DNA of 64,000 nt from Neolewinella maritima (GCF_923081025.1 NZ_CAKLPZ010000001.1:1364001-1428000), one strand, 5' to 3'; counted from the stretch's first letter, positions 24,972 through 39,913 are shown. The notes: generated from the sequence alone by a model not told the origin. A program made the numbers and translations.

Positions 24972-25670
24972 TTAAACGGCTACTGCCTGCTCGACGGACT
25001 CGATGTACTTGAAGAACCAGTACACAAGGAGCGCACTATTCCCCTGATAATCAATGTCCCGTAGCGTCTCGCGGTAGTTGGATTGAATAGTCTCATCCGC
25101 TAGAAAGCTGCGCAGGGTTTGCAGTAGTTTCGTATAGCGCGGGAAGTCTGCCGCTACGGGTACATCCTTCGCGCCTAATTTGGTACATATCAGTTGTAAC
25201 AGTTCCGTGGAGTACGGTGCATACTGCGCGGGGTATTGTCCCATCAGGTAGATCGAGACCATATTGTAGTCATCGTCGTGGTAGTGCGTTGGGACGCGCG
25301 CCTTTGGTTTGGCGTCCCGGTAGCGGTTGAAGAGCTCGTTGACGTAGAAAACGAAGCGTTGAATGCGCCCCTCCAGGTCGCGATCCTGACTGTACAAATC
25401 CCGAAAGGCATCCCGCACAAAATCGGGTTCCCATTCCATGATCGCTAGCATGGAGCGCTTGGGGTCGTACCCACCACGCCGGTAGTGGCGTCGATTGGTC
25501 TTACTATCCAGGGCAGCGTCGTAGCTACCGGCCAGATCCTTGGCCTCTACGTTGAAGTGGGTCTGCCAGTTTTGCTGGGTTTCCCAGAGGGGGAGGTACT
25601 CGCGGGCCTCTTCGGTGAGCATCCAGGGGGTAAAGCCCGCCACGTACTGGCGAATCTTGGGCACTTGCAT
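24972..25670 (-). CDS. Orphan protein resembling the N-terminal region of McrB-like ATPases
   Basis: This 232-residue soluble protein has no P-loop and no signal peptide. The central block THYHDDDYNMVSIYLMGQYP (about 127-146) resembles an H-x-DDD...S-x-YL motif I associate with the N-terminal, non-ATPase part of some McrB-type AAA+ proteins in Bacteroidota; this is memory-based and uncertain. Here it stands alone without an ATPase or nuclease beside it. Near-consensus TACTTTCG ends 5 nt before the ATG, back to back with the promoter of murF-alr. The function is unknown. Confidence 0.7.
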   Translation of the reverse strand: MQVPKIRQYVAGFTPWMLTEEAREYLPLWETQQNWQTHFNVEAKDLAGSYDAALDSKTNRRHYRRGGYDPKRSMLAIMEWEPDFVRDAFRDLYSQDRDLEGRIQRFVFYVNELFNRYRDAKPKARVPTHYHDDDYNMVSIYLMGQYPAQYAPYSTELLQLICTKLGAKDVPVAADFPRYTKLLQTLRSFLADETIQSNYRETLRDIDYQGNSALLVYWFFKYIESVEQAVAV

Positions 25671-25675
25671 GGGCG

Positions 25676-25692
25676 CGAAAGTACGATCTTTG
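25676..25692. promoter_or_regulatory. Back-to-back -7 elements in a 26-nt divergent gap
   Basis: On the minus strand TACTTTCG (25683-25676) ends 5 nt before the orphan gene's ATG. On the plus strand GATCTTTG (25685-25692) ends 4 nt before the murF-alr GTG. Each is one base off TAnnTTTG. The -33 elements of each would fall inside the opposite gene. Confidence 0.45.
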
Positions 25693-25696
25693 CGGG

Positions 25697-28051
25697 GTGA
25701 GGGAAGCGGTACACCATACGGAGCCGGCGATCGAGGAGCTCTACCGCCACTATCAGAGCTATGATCTGGTGGTAGATAGCCGGCAGGTCAGCCGCCCTTC
25801 ACAGACCTTGTTCATCGCTCTGACGGGGGAGCGCACGGATGGCCACCACTTCATACCAGAGCTTTATGCACAGGGTGTACGGCACTTCGTGGTGCGCACT
25901 CCGCCGGCACAGCAGCTGAATGCCGAGGCTAGTTTTACCGTGGTCGACGATCCACTACACACACTGCAGGCACTGGCTGCTTTCCACCGTCGGCAGTTTC
26001 CCGCTCTGCCAGTACTTGCCATTACCGGTAGCAATGGGAAGACGATCGTAAAAGACTGGCTCAGTCAGTTGCTCGCGGCTACTTTCCGGGTGTGTGCTTC
26101 CCCGCGTTCCTATAATTCACAGATCGGGGTGGCCCTTAGCGTCTGGCAGCTTACCGCCGCCCATGAGATCGGAATTTTCGAAGCGGGGATCAGTGAGGCC
26201 GGAGAGATGGATCAGCTTCGCATGATCATTCAGCCTACCTGCGGACTGCTTACCAATATCGGTACGGCCCACCTGCAAAACTTCGCCGGCCCGGCGCGGC
26301 ACTTAGGTGAAAAACTCAGCCTGTTTGCTGAAGTGGAGTGGCTTATACTACCTACCGATGAGGTTAACGCATTAGCCCGTACACGCGAGCTATACTCCTC
26401 GGTGGATGTTTGTCCCATCGATGCAGAGTCTACGGTGCAGCAGGTCTTACCGTCATCTGCTACTCTCGACGGCGTCTACCGAAAGAACGCTGGGCTAGTC
26501 ATCGCTGCCGCCCGTGCGCTTGGTCTGCCCGAAATCGAAATTACAAGCGGTGTACCACTCCTGCGGCCACTCACCGGCCGGCTCGAACAGCGGGAGGGTC
26601 GCGACGGGGGGCCAGTCATCAACGATAGCTACAGCAACGACTTCAGTGCCCTGGCTGCCGCCCTGCAGTTTGCCGAGACGCAGAACCCGTACGACAGGCT
26701 CACCCTCATCCTTGGTACAGTCCAGCCGCTGCCAGGATTGGAGCATCGCCTGGAGACTTTACTCAACGGGCGGGTAGATCGCCTGGTCCTGGTCGGCGCA
26801 GCGCATGCTAAGCTGGCCGAGCGTATGCCAGATGCCATACTATACGGTAGCCTGGATGAGCTTCTAAGGGAGCTACCAACATGCGACTTTTCTCAGCAGA
26901 CCGTGCTGGTCAAGGGGGCTAGCTACGAGCGGTTTGACCGTATCGCCGATGCGTTGAGCCGGCAACTGCACCGTACGCAGCTTCGGATCGATCTATCTGC
27001 CCTGCGTCACAACCTACGGCTATACCGGTCGCTCCTGCCGGCGCAGTGTAAGCTGCTGGTCATGGCCAAGGCCTCCGCCTACGGTAGCGGAGCGCTGCCG
27101 GTCGCTCAGGTGCTACAGGACGCAGGAGTAGACTACTTGGCTGTCGCCTACCCGGAGGAGGGACATGCGCTGCGGCGTGGGGGGATACAGCTTCCTATTC
27201 TGGTCCTCAACGCTGCAGCCTACAGTCTGGCGGGCATGGTAGCCGATCGGCTGGAGCCTGTAATCCATAACCTGCCGCAGTTCGAACAGGCTAGCCGGCT
27301 GGGACTACGGATGCACCTGGAACTGGATACTGGAATGGGCCGCCTTGGATTTACACCGAAGCAGTTGGTGGATCTTGTACCGCGATTGCAGTCTCCCCTC
27401 GTCGCATCCCTATTCACTCACTTGGCCGCCAGCGAGGATGACCGCCACGATGCGTTTACTCTTCAGCAACTCGCTGCCTTTGACGAGGCGTATCGGGCCT
27501 ACCTGGCGGGGAGTGACCCGCAGACAAGCGGAAAAGTTCAACGCCACGTGCTGAACAGCAATGGCATTGGTCGATTCCCCCAGGCGACCTACGAGATGGT
27601 GCGTCTCGGGATCGGACTATACGGTATCGGTGACGCCGGACAGGCCAGGCAGTTGCAACCAGCGCTCGAACTGACCGCCACGATCAGCTCCATTAGTGAG
27701 CGGGACGGGGGCATGTCCATCGGCTACGGACGTCGCGGACACATCCCGGCGGCCGGAGCCCGCATTGCGGTGCTGAGCATAGGCTACGCCGACGGCTTAC
27801 CCAGGGCGTCGGGGGAGGGCCGCTTTGCGGCGTGGATAAGGGGGCATCTAGCTCCAACCGTTGGCACCATCTGTATGGATATGTGTATGGTCGATGTAAG
27901 CGGGGTGCCGGACGCTCGGGTGGGGGAGGAGGTAACCATTTTCAGCGCCGCGCATCCAGTGGAATTACTTGCAGATGCGGTGGGTACCATTCCCTACGAG
28001 ATCCTGACCGGCATCGGCTCCCGCGTGCACCGCATCTACGTCGGAGAATAA
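25697..28051 (+). CDS. murF-alr: Bifunctional MurF ligase / alanine racemase
   Basis: The 784-residue fusion joins the last cytoplasmic muropeptide ligation, addition of D-Ala-D-Ala to UDP-MurNAc-tripeptide, to alanine racemase, which makes D-Ala. The MurF half (about 1-420) has the ATP loop ITGSNGKT (K115), then GIFEAGISEAGEMD and the NDSYSNDF block. The Alr half (about 430-784) has the PLP lysine K458 in VMAKASAYGSGA, the catalytic-region SIGYGRRG (Y677) and the late MCMVDVSG...GEEVTIF segments. Fusion in this order is known in Bacteroidota and explains why the dcw cluster 15 kb away lacks murF. The start is GTG at 25697, 4 nt after a GATCTTTG element. Confidence 0.96.
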   Translation: MREAVHHTEPAIEELYRHYQSYDLVVDSRQVSRPSQTLFIALTGERTDGHHFIPELYAQGVRHFVVRTPPAQQLNAEASFTVVDDPLHTLQALAAFHRRQFPALPVLAITGSNGKTIVKDWLSQLLAATFRVCASPRSYNSQIGVALSVWQLTAAHEIGIFEAGISEAGEMDQLRMIIQPTCGLLTNIGTAHLQNFAGPARHLGEKLSLFAEVEWLILPTDEVNALARTRELYSSVDVCPIDAESTVQQVLPSSATLDGVYRKNAGLVIAAARALGLPEIEITSGVPLLRPLTGRLEQREGRDGGPVINDSYSNDFSALAAALQFAETQNPYDRLTLILGTVQPLPGLEHRLETLLNGRVDRLVLVGAAHAKLAERMPDAILYGSLDELLRELPTCDFSQQTVLVKGASYERFDRIADALSRQLHRTQLRIDLSALRHNLRLYRSLLPAQCKLLVMAKASAYGSGALPVAQVLQDAGVDYLAVAYPEEGHALRRGGIQLPILVLNAAAYSLAGMVADRLEPVIHNLPQFEQASRLGLRMHLELDTGMGRLGFTPKQLVDLVPRLQSPLVASLFTHLAASEDDRHDAFTLQQLAAFDEAYRAYLAGSDPQTSGKVQRHVLNSNGIGRFPQATYEMVRLGIGLYGIGDAGQARQLQPALELTATISSISERDGGMSIGYGRRGHIPAAGARIAVLSIGYADGLPRASGEGRFAAWIRGHLAPTVGTICMDMCMVDVSGVPDARVGEEVTIFSAAHPVELLADAVGTIPYEILTGIGSRVHRIYVGE

Positions 28052-28072
28052 GTAGCTAGTACCTTACAGCCT

Positions 28073-29024
28073 ATGAAGGTGATCTTTTTAGACAAGGATG
28101 CGCACCCCTTTCTGCGGCAGGCGCTGGAACAAGACGGGCACACCGTAGACCTGCACTGCACCTGCGACCGCGCTCGAATACTGGAACTGTTGCCGCAGTA
28201 CGATGGACTGATGATCCGTTCGCGTTTCGACGTGGACCGCGAACTGCTCGACGCGGCTCGGCGACTAAAATTCGTAGCCCGTTGGGGCGTCGGGACGGAC
28301 CATATTGATCTGGACTACGCCCGCAAGCGGGGGATACGCGTATTTAACAGTCCGGAGGGGAGCAAGCATACGGTAGCCGAGCACACGGTAGGTATGCTGC
28401 TGATGCTACTCAACCACCTGGGCCGCGCCGACCGACAGGTGCGGCAGGGCAAATGGGTGAGACGTGAGAACACGGGAACTGAGCTGCAGTACCTCACCGT
28501 GGGCATCATCGGTTACGGCAATATGGGGCAGATGACCGCCCGCCGGCTAGCGGGGTTTGGCTGTAAGGTCATCGCGCATGACCGCTTCCGAACGGATTAC
28601 GGGGATGACTACGCCGAAGCAGTGAGCCTGGAACAACTGCAACAAGCGGCGGACGTAGTGAGCCTACATATATTCTTGGAGGGCAACCACAACTATGTCA
28701 ACGCCAGATGGATAAACTCATTTGCCAAACCATTTTATCTGATCAACACGGCCCGTGGTCAGGTAGTGCATACCGCTGATCTGGTGGCGGGCATAAAAGC
28801 GAATAAGGTATTGGGGGCTGCCTTGGATGTGAACGAATACGAGGAGCAAAGCTTTGTAAAGCTGAACCCCGACGAATTGCCCGAACCCTACCAGTACCTG
28901 CGGCGCAGCGACCGTACCGTGCTCACTCCCCACATCGCGGGCTGGAGTGTGGAGGCCGAAGAAGGCCACGCCCGCACCCTGTACCGGAAGATCACCGAAG
29001 CCTTTGCCCAAACCACCACCAACC

Positions 29025-29032
<8 letters not shown>
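28073..29032 (+). CDS. D-2-hydroxyacid dehydrogenase (phosphoglycerate dehydrogenase-like)
   Basis: This 319-residue NAD-dependent dehydrogenase has the formate/glycerate dehydrogenase layout. NAD binding is GIIGYGNMGQMTARRL (about 143-158), and the catalytic triad appears as Arg in NTARGQVV, Glu in LDVNEYEE and His in LTPHIAGWS. The N-terminal MIRSRF and WGVGTDHIDLDYA blocks resemble SerA. It lacks a C-terminal ACT domain, so serine feedback is not expected. It may make 3-phosphohydroxypyruvate or reduce another 2-oxoacid. It overlaps the S46 peptidase gene by 8 nt and lies 21 nt after murF-alr, so these three form a likely operon. Confidence 0.88.
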
Positions 29033-34309
<5,277 letters not shown>

Positions 34310-34310
34310 C

Positions 34311-34318
34311 TAAATATA
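34311..34318 (-). promoter_or_regulatory. Candidate -7 element of the beta-galactosidase gene
   Basis: TATATTTA on the minus strand is one base off TAnnTTTG, with only GCGC between it and the ATG. Confidence 0.35.
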
Positions 34319-34467
34319 CGTTAGTCCCCAACTCGGGATGGTGATACGGCGGCTCACCGCAAGACCTTGGATCGGGCAAATTTGGCTACATTCGCCACCA
34401 CATAAAACATACCGCGGGTAGATCAACTACCTAATGGGTATACGCTAAACTAATCAGCACCCCCCCT

Positions 34468-35400
34468 ATGAGTAAAGTAACCGTCGTAGGCGCCGGAAAT
34501 GTCGGAGCCACCGTAGCCAACGTACTAGCCCACAAGGACCTGGTCCGCGAAGTAGTAGTGCTTGACATTAAGGGCGACATGGCCCGTGGCAAGGCGCTCG
34601 ACTCCTGGCAGCAGGCCAGCATCGATAGCTACAGCACCCGCCTGACCGGCACGGAAAACTACGCCGATACGGCCGATAGTGATATCGTCGTTATCACCGC
34701 CGGTATCCCCCGCAAGCCCGGTATGAGCCGCGACGACCTGATCAGCACCAACGCGAAGATCGTCACGATGGTCACCAAGTCCATCATGGAGCACTCCTCT
34801 AATCCCATCATCATCGTAGTCTCCAATCCGTTGGACGTGATGACCCACGCCGCCCACGTAGCCAGCGGCCTGCCCCGCAACCGGGTATTCGGTATGGCGG
34901 GTATCCTGGATACGGCACGCTACCGCGCCTTCCTGGCCACCGCCCTCGACGTCAGCCCCAAGGACATCCAGGCCATGCTACTCGGCGGTCACGGTGACAC
35001 CATGGTGCCCCTGCCCCGCTACACAACCGTCAGTGGTATCCCGGTCACGGAGATGATCTCCGACGAAGACCTCGAAGCCATCGTCGACCGCACCAAGAAG
35101 GGTGGGGGAGAGCTCGTCAAACTGATGGGTACCTCCGCCTGGTACGCCCCCGGCGCCGCCGCCGCCCAGATGGTGGCCAGTATCGTCCGCGACGAAAACC
35201 GCATCTTCCCCTGCTGCGCCCAACTACAGGGTGAGTACGGCATGTCCGACCTGTTCCTCGGCGTACCCGTCAAACTAGGTAAGGAAGGCATCGCCGAGGT
35301 CATCGAGCTCAAACTCAACGACGAAGAGATGGGCCTGCTCAACACCAGCGCCGACCACGTACGCGAGGTCATGGAGGTGTTCGAGGGTATGGATATTTAG
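34468..35400 (+). CDS. mdh: Malate dehydrogenase
   Basis: This 310-residue LDH-like malate dehydrogenase interconverts malate and oxaloacetate with NAD in the TCA cycle. It shows the NAD loop VVGAGNVGATVA (6-17), the substrate Arg region TAGIPRKPGMSRDDL, SNPLDVMTHAAH, and the catalytic His H175 in GGHGDTMVPL. Arg at the specificity position of GIPRKPG favours malate over lactate. It is a stand-alone gene followed by the long inverted repeat at 35412-35538. Confidence 0.96.
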   Translation: MSKVTVVGAGNVGATVANVLAHKDLVREVVVLDIKGDMARGKALDSWQQASIDSYSTRLTGTENYADTADSDIVVITAGIPRKPGMSRDDLISTNAKIVTMVTKSIMEHSSNPIIIVVSNPLDVMTHAAHVASGLPRNRVFGMAGILDTARYRAFLATALDVSPKDIQAMLLGGHGDTMVPLPRYTTVSGIPVTEMISDEDLEAIVDRTKKGGGELVKLMGTSAWYAPGAAAAQMVASIVRDENRIFPCCAQLQGEYGMSDLFLGVPVKLGKEGIAEVIELKLNDEEMGLLNTSADHVREVMEVFEGMDI

Positions 35401-35411
35401 TAGAAGGAGTG

Positions 35412-35538
35412 AAGGGGTTAAGGGGTTATGGAATAAAGGGGTTAAGGACATGGAGGGTGCCTACGGCACGCACAGTGGGACGAGCGAAGCGAGCATCCCG
35501 GCCCTTAACCCCTTAACCCCTTACAACCTTAACCCCTT
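35412..35538. repeat. Long imperfect inverted repeat built of AAGGGGTTA units
   Basis: The left arm (35412-35447) has three copies of AAGGGGTTA-like units, and the right arm (35503-35538) has three copies of the complement TTAACCCCTT. They can pair with a central bulge over about 36 nt. The spacer contains two more small palindromes: GTGCC-TAC-GGCAC (about 35458-35470) and GGGA...TCCC around CGAGCGAAGCGAG (35477-35499). The element fills the mdh-to-arsR gap and could act as a strong terminator in either direction. It looks like an intergenic repeat family rather than an insertion sequence, because there is no transposase. Confidence 0.75.
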
Positions 35539-35580
35539 CCCACACGTACTTTGGACCTACCGTTGCTCAACCGTCCATCC

Positions 35581-35901
35581 ATGCCGCCCGTCAAGCCTAC
35601 CGTTCTGAATCCGCAGGAAGCCGAGAAACTCGAGCGGATCGCCTTTATACTCAAGACGGTGGCCCACCCCCTGCGGCTCGGTATCGTACACCTGCTGGAG
35701 CAGCATCCCCGCCTCAGCGTGAGCAGCATCACCGAAGCGCTCGAATCCGAACAATCGCTGGTCAGTCATCACCTGCAGACCATGAAGCTGAAGGGTATCC
35801 TGAGTGCTAAGCGCGACGGTCGCTCCGTCATGTATAGTCTCAAGGAACGCGACGTCAGCCTCATCATCGAGTGCCTGGAAAACTGCCAGTGCAATATGTA
35901 A
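35581..35901 (+). CDS. ArsR-family winged-helix regulator
   Basis: The 106-residue product is a small ArsR/SmtB-type DNA-binding protein. The dimerisation helices lead into KTVAHPLRLGIVHLLE, the recognition helix EQSLVSHHLQTMKLKGIL, and the wing AKRDGRSVMYSL. The classical metal-site motif ELCVCDL is absent. Instead the last residues contain three cysteines (IIECLENCQCNM) that could bind a metal or sense redox state. A longer frame from a TTG at 35551 exists, but the ATG at 35581 gives the usual length. The target is unknown; neighbours mdh and guaA do not suggest one. Confidence 0.88.
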   Translation: MPPVKPTVLNPQEAEKLERIAFILKTVAHPLRLGIVHLLEQHPRLSVSSITEALESEQSLVSHHLQTMKLKGILSAKRDGRSVMYSLKERDVSLIIECLENCQCNM

Positions 35902-35953
35902 GTATGCGTGCTTACGGGCCGCTAGCCTACCCGCCGCCCAAGTTCGGCTAGCC

Positions 35954-35961
35954 TATATTTG
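35954..35961 (+). promoter_or_regulatory. Promoter -7 element of guaA
   Basis: TATATTTG matches TAnnTTTG exactly and ends 5 nt before the guaA ATG, predicting a leaderless or near-leaderless message. Confidence 0.55.
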
Positions 35962-35966
35962 CGGCC

Positions 35967-37508
35967 ATGACGGAAAAGGTCCTTATTCTCGACTTCGGTA
36001 GCCAGTACACCCAACTCATCGCCCGCCGAATCCGGGAGCTCAACGTGTACTCCGAGATCGTACCCTACAACAAGGTGCCCGAACTCGACGACACCTACAA
36101 GGCCGTCATTCTAAGCGGCAGCCCATTCAGCGTCCGCGAAGAACGCGCGCTACGTCCTGATCTGGATCAGTTCATTGGTAGCCGGCCGGTTCTCGGCATT
36201 TGCTACGGTGCACAGTATATCGCAGACTACTACGGTGGCACGGTCAGCCGCAGCCTCAAGCGCGAGTACGGGAAAGCCAATCTAGGGCGCGTACGCAGGA
36301 GCGATAGTCTGTTCAACGGTATTGAAACCGGCTCACAGGTCTGGATGTCGCATGGCGATACCATCGAGCACCTCCCGGAGGGTTTCGAGCTGTTGGCCAG
36401 TTCCGTCGACGTAGAAGTCGCTGCCTTCGGCAGCACGGACGGACGCTTCGACCACCCGGTATTCTGTATCCAGTTTCACCCCGAGGTGTACCACAGCCTG
36501 GACGGCAAGCAATTGCTGCACAACTTCGTGATCGACATTGCGGGCTGCACGGGCGACTGGACTCCGGCTCACTTCATCGACCAGACCGTCGAAGAACTTC
36601 GCCAGAAGATCGGCGAAGACCGCGTGCTACTGGGCCTGAGTGGCGGGGTTGACAGTTCCGTAGCCGCCATGCTGCTGCACCGGGCCATTGGCGACCGATT
36701 ATTCTGCTTCTTCATCGATAACGGCCTGCTCCGCAAGGGGGAGTTCGAGGAGGTGGAGCAGAGCTACGAAGGCATGGGACTGAATGTATCGGCCATCGAC
36801 GCCAAGCAGGAGTTCTACGACGCGCTGGCCGGTGAGTCCGATCCGGAAAAGAAACGCAAGGCCATCGGACGGGTATTCATCGAGGTCTTCGAGCGGGAAG
36901 CTAAGACGCTGACCAACATTAAGTACCTCGCCCAGGGTACGATCTATCCCGACGTGATCGAGAGCGTAAGCGTCCATGGACCGTCGGTCACCATCAAGAG
37001 CCACCACAACGTGGGCGGACTACCGGAAAAGATGGGACTGAAGATCGTGGAGCCGCTACGCAACTTGTTTAAGGACGAGGTGCGTCGTGTAGGTACCCAA
37101 CTCGGCATGCCGGCCCACCTGATCGGCCGGCACCCCTTCCCGGGTCCGGGGCTGGCCATCCGTATCCTCGGCGATATCACTCCGGCCAAGGTGCATCTGC
37201 TGCAGGAGGCTGATGCGATATACATCGACAAAATGCGGGAGTACGGGCTGTACGATCAGGTCTGGCAGGCGGGTACGATCCTGTTGCCCGTTCAGTCGGT
37301 CGGTGTGATGGGAGACGAGCGCACCTACGAGCAGGCCGTTGCGTTACGGGCTGTGAGCAGTACCGATGGCATGACGGCCGAATGGAGTCACCTGCCGTAC
37401 GAGTTTCTGGCCGCCGTGTCGAGCTCGATCATCAATAATGTAAAAGGAATTAATCGCGTCGTATATGACATCAGTACCAAGCCGCCGGCTACCATCGAGT
37501 GGGAGTAA
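35967..37508 (+). CDS. guaA: GMP synthase (glutamine-hydrolysing)
   Basis: GuaA aminates XMP to GMP in purine synthesis. The 513-residue protein has an N-terminal class I glutamine amidotransferase domain (nucleophile C79 in [10 protein letters not shown], later QFHPEVYHS), the ATP-pyrophosphatase P-loop [12 protein letters not shown], and the C-terminal dimerisation domain ending [11 protein letters not shown], the hallmark terminus of the family. The next gene starts 44 nt inside its 3' end. Confidence 0.98.
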   Translation: MTEKVLILDFGSQYTQLIARRIRELNVYSEIVPYNKVPELDDTYKAVILSGSPFSVREERALRPDLDQFIGSRPVLGICYGAQYIADYYGGTVSRSLKREYGKANLGRVRRSDSLFNGIETGSQVWMSHGDTIEHLPEGFELLASSVDVEVAAFGSTDGRFDHPVFCIQFHPEVYHSLDGKQLLHNFVIDIAGCTGDWTPAHFIDQTVEELRQKIGEDRVLLGLSGGVDSSVAAMLLHRAIGDRLFCFFIDNGLLRKGEFEEVEQSYEGMGLNVSAIDAKQEFYDALAGESDPEKKRKAIGRVFIEVFEREAKTLTNIKYLAQGTIYPDVIESVSVHGPSVTIKSHHNVGGLPEKMGLKIVEPLRNLFKDEVRRVGTQLGMPAHLIGRHPFPGPGLAIRILGDITPAKVHLLQEADAIYIDKMREYGLYDQVWQAGTILLPVQSVGVMGDERTYEQAVALRAVSSTDGMTAEWSHLPYEFLAAVSSSIINNVKGINRVVYDISTKPPATIEWE

Positions 37509-38979
37509 TCCGCCGGCCTTTCCCCTAGGTCTACTGGCCGTATTGCTGACGCTGTTGAGCGTGTCGTCCTGTGAGCTGTTTCGGCCCGTGGACTCTACCC
37601 GGCCGTCGACCACCGATCGTACCGACCGGGAAAAGGAGGACCTGGACCCCGTGCAGAGCCGCCGCGTATTCGATCCCGAGACGGGTACGTACGTGACGGT
37701 GAATGCACCCACCATTCCCATGGATACCGTACAGTGGACGGAGGTGACCACCGGGGAGAATGGTCCCATCACCGCCGATACCTCCTTTGTATACGTAGCA
37801 CCAATCCCTGCGGCCCCCGGCCTGCCGCCGGTGCGGCAGACTGGAACCGGTCGGAATGGATCGCGCCTGCTGACGGGCTATGGGGTTGACTTTGTATTGC
37901 CCTTCCTCACCGATCGCAACCGTGGTGAGCAGGAGCAGATCGACCCCAATAGCCTTTGGGCACTCCACTTCTACAGTGGAGCGGAAATGGCCCTGGACGA
38001 GCTACGGACGGAGAGCATCTCTTTCGATGTGCGCGTGCAGGACTCCCGGGCCAGTGTATCCAAATTGGATGCAGTAATTGGATCGGATGCTTTCCAGCGC
38101 TCGCAGCTCATTATCGGTCCCTACGTAAAGGAGCAGGTCACTCAGGTAGCCGAGGCCGTGCGCGGACTGGAGAAGGTGCTCATCTCTCCCTACAGTGCAG
38201 CTACCGGTATCACGGAATCCAACACGAACTACATCCAGGTCAATCCTACGCTGGAAACGCACTTGCGAAGCCTTCTCGGACACGCCTTTCGGACCCAGGG
38301 AGCAGACCGTATCGTGCTGGTGGCGCCGGCTGGTGAGCGTCAGCGCCTAGCCTACTTTCAGGACGAGTATAAGCTATTGACGGGCGACGATCAGGTAGAG
38401 CCCCTGGAAGAACTAATTATTAGTGGGGCGGTGCCCGATCTATCACAGTACCTGCGCGGTCGTCGTACCGTGTTTATGGTACCCGTGTATGCGGACGAGG
38501 CCTTCGTATCTAACTTTCTGCGGCAGGCGTACCAGAATACCGTTAGTGAGCGGGGAGATAATGTAGCCATTTACGGACTACCCCAGTGGGCGGGCTTCGA
38601 GCGGTTGAACGGAGACTTCATCGAGGGGACCAACGTGCACATCAGTAGCAGCGTCTTTCTGGATCCATTGGATCCCGGGGTGCGGCAGTTCCGCCGGGAA
38701 TTTTATGACCGCTTCGCCACCCTGCCCCGGGACGAGGCCTATATCGGCTACGACATCACCCGCTACTTCCTCAAAATGGCTGCCCGTTACGGCACCCGCT
38801 TCCAGTTCGAGCTGGAGCGCAACCCGGAGGATCTGCTGCACACGAGCTTCCGCTTTGCACCGGTGGCAGTAGTACCCGCCTCGGCTACGGACCTGGAGGA
38901 AGCGGTCATCGACCGCTTCGAAAATAAGTTCGTCAACATCCTGCGGTATAGCGACTACGCCTACCGGCGGGTCAACTAG
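37465..38979 (+). CDS. Periplasmic-binding-fold lipoprotein downstream of guaA
   Basis: The 504-residue lipoprotein has a signal peptide with lipobox SVSSC (C36). A Ser/Thr/Pro/Asp-rich linker (about 40-135) precedes a type 1 periplasmic-binding fold similar to Leu/Ile/Val-binding proteins: [62 protein letters not shown] and [15 protein letters not shown]. No ABC permease is adjacent, so it may act as a sensor or envelope factor rather than a transport protein; LpoA-like activators of cell wall synthesis share this fold. The ATG at 37465 overlaps guaA by 44 nt and no other in-frame start keeps the signal peptide. Confidence 0.82.
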   Translation: MTSVPSRRLPSSGSNPPAFPLGLLAVLLTLLSVSSCELFRPVDSTRPSTTDRTDREKEDLDPVQSRRVFDPETGTYVTVNAPTIPMDTVQWTEVTTGENGPITADTSFVYVAPIPAAPGLPPVRQTGTGRNGSRLLTGYGVDFVLPFLTDRNRGEQEQIDPNSLWALHFYSGAEMALDELRTESISFDVRVQDSRASVSKLDAVIGSDAFQRSQLIIGPYVKEQVTQVAEAVRGLEKVLISPYSAATGITESNTNYIQVNPTLETHLRSLLGHAFRTQGADRIVLVAPAGERQRLAYFQDEYKLLTGDDQVEPLEELIISGAVPDLSQYLRGRRTVFMVPVYADEAFVSNFLRQAYQNTVSERGDNVAIYGLPQWAGFERLNGDFIEGTNVHISSSVFLDPLDPGVRQFRREFYDRFATLPRDEAYIGYDITRYFLKMAARYGTRFQFELERNPEDLLHTSFRFAPVAVVPASATDLEEAVIDRFENKFVNILRYSDYAYRRVN

Positions 38980-38986
38980 TACGACC

Positions 38987-39886
38987 GTGCGGGTAGCCTT
39001 CAGCCCAGTATACCGGTACCAGCTACCGGCTAAACACCGGTTTCCGATGGACAAGTACAGCTTGCTACCGGAGCAGCTACTGTACGAGGGCACCATTACC
39101 GAAGACCAATTCTTCACCGCCAGCCCCCTGTCGGAAGCTGCAATCCTGCGCACCCACACCGCCGAGTACTGGACTAAACTAAGCACGAATACCCTGAGTG
39201 TGAAGGAAGTTCGTGCCATCGGCTTCCCCATGCGGCCGGATCTGATCGAGCGCGGTAGGGTGATCGCGCAGGGTACGCTAGACTGTGCGCGCTACGCCTT
39301 CCGCGACGGGGTGGCGCTAAACGTTGCCGGGGGCACCCACCATTCGTTTGCCGATCATGGTGAAGGATTTTGCGTATTCAACGACATCGCTGTAGCGGCT
39401 AATGAGTTGCTTCGCATGGGAGAGGTGGAAAAGATTCTTATCGTAGACCTCGACGTACACCAGGGCAACGGTACGGCCCGGCTGTTCGCACAGGAGCCCA
39501 AGGTGTTCACCTTCAGTATGCACGGTGCGCGCAACTACCCGACGCGCAAGGAAAAATCCGATCTTGATATCGGTCTGCCGGATGGTACGGGTGATGCGGT
39601 GTATCTCGACACCCTTTACCATCACCTGCCAAAACTGCTGGACGGTGTTCAACCTGACTTGGTCTTCTACCTCAGTGGAGTGGACGTGCTGGCTACCGAC
39701 AAACTCGGCCGCTTAGCAATGACCCTAAGGGGCTGTAAAGAGCGGGACCATTTCGTACTGCAAAGCTGCCAGGACAGACAGATACCCGTAGCCGTAGCTA
39801 TGGGTGGGGGCTACAGCGAACGACTGGCTACTATCATTGAGGCGCACGCCAATACGTACCGCGTGGCTGCAAGCCTGTTTGCTTAA
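38987..39886 (+). CDS. Histone-deacetylase-family (arginase-fold) amidohydrolase
   Basis: This 299-residue protein belongs to the HDAC/AcuC/acetylpolyamine amidohydrolase superfamily, which uses Zn2+ to remove acyl groups from amines. Signature residues are the His pair in GGTHHSFADHGEGFC, the metal ligands in VDLDVHQGNG, FSMHGARNYPTRK, LSGVDVLATDKLGRL and the GGGYS near the end. Bacterial members act on acetylpolyamines, acetyl-lysine proteins or small amides, and this one cannot be placed. The GTG at 38987 lies 7 nt after the preceding stop, suggesting co-transcription. Confidence 0.92.
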   Translation: MRVAFSPVYRYQLPAKHRFPMDKYSLLPEQLLYEGTITEDQFFTASPLSEAAILRTHTAEYWTKLSTNTLSVKEVRAIGFPMRPDLIERGRVIAQGTLDCARYAFRDGVALNVAGGTHHSFADHGEGFCVFNDIAVAANELLRMGEVEKILIVDLDVHQGNGTARLFAQEPKVFTFSMHGARNYPTRKEKSDLDIGLPDGTGDAVYLDTLYHHLPKLLDGVQPDLVFYLSGVDVLATDKLGRLAMTLRGCKERDHFVLQSCQDRQIPVAVAMGGGYSERLATIIEAHANTYRVAASLFA

Positions 39887-39913
39887 GTGTAGGTGTTGTA
39901 CGCCCCGACCTGA

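Noticed and set aside
24000-25670. Prophage or genomic island around the AntA-like gene
   Set aside because: There are no structural phage genes, no integrase, and the neighbours dinB and murF-alr are chromosomal. An att site was not found.
35551-35580. TTG start for the ArsR gene
   Set aside because: It would add ten residues with no match to ArsR N-termini; the ATG at 35581 suffices.
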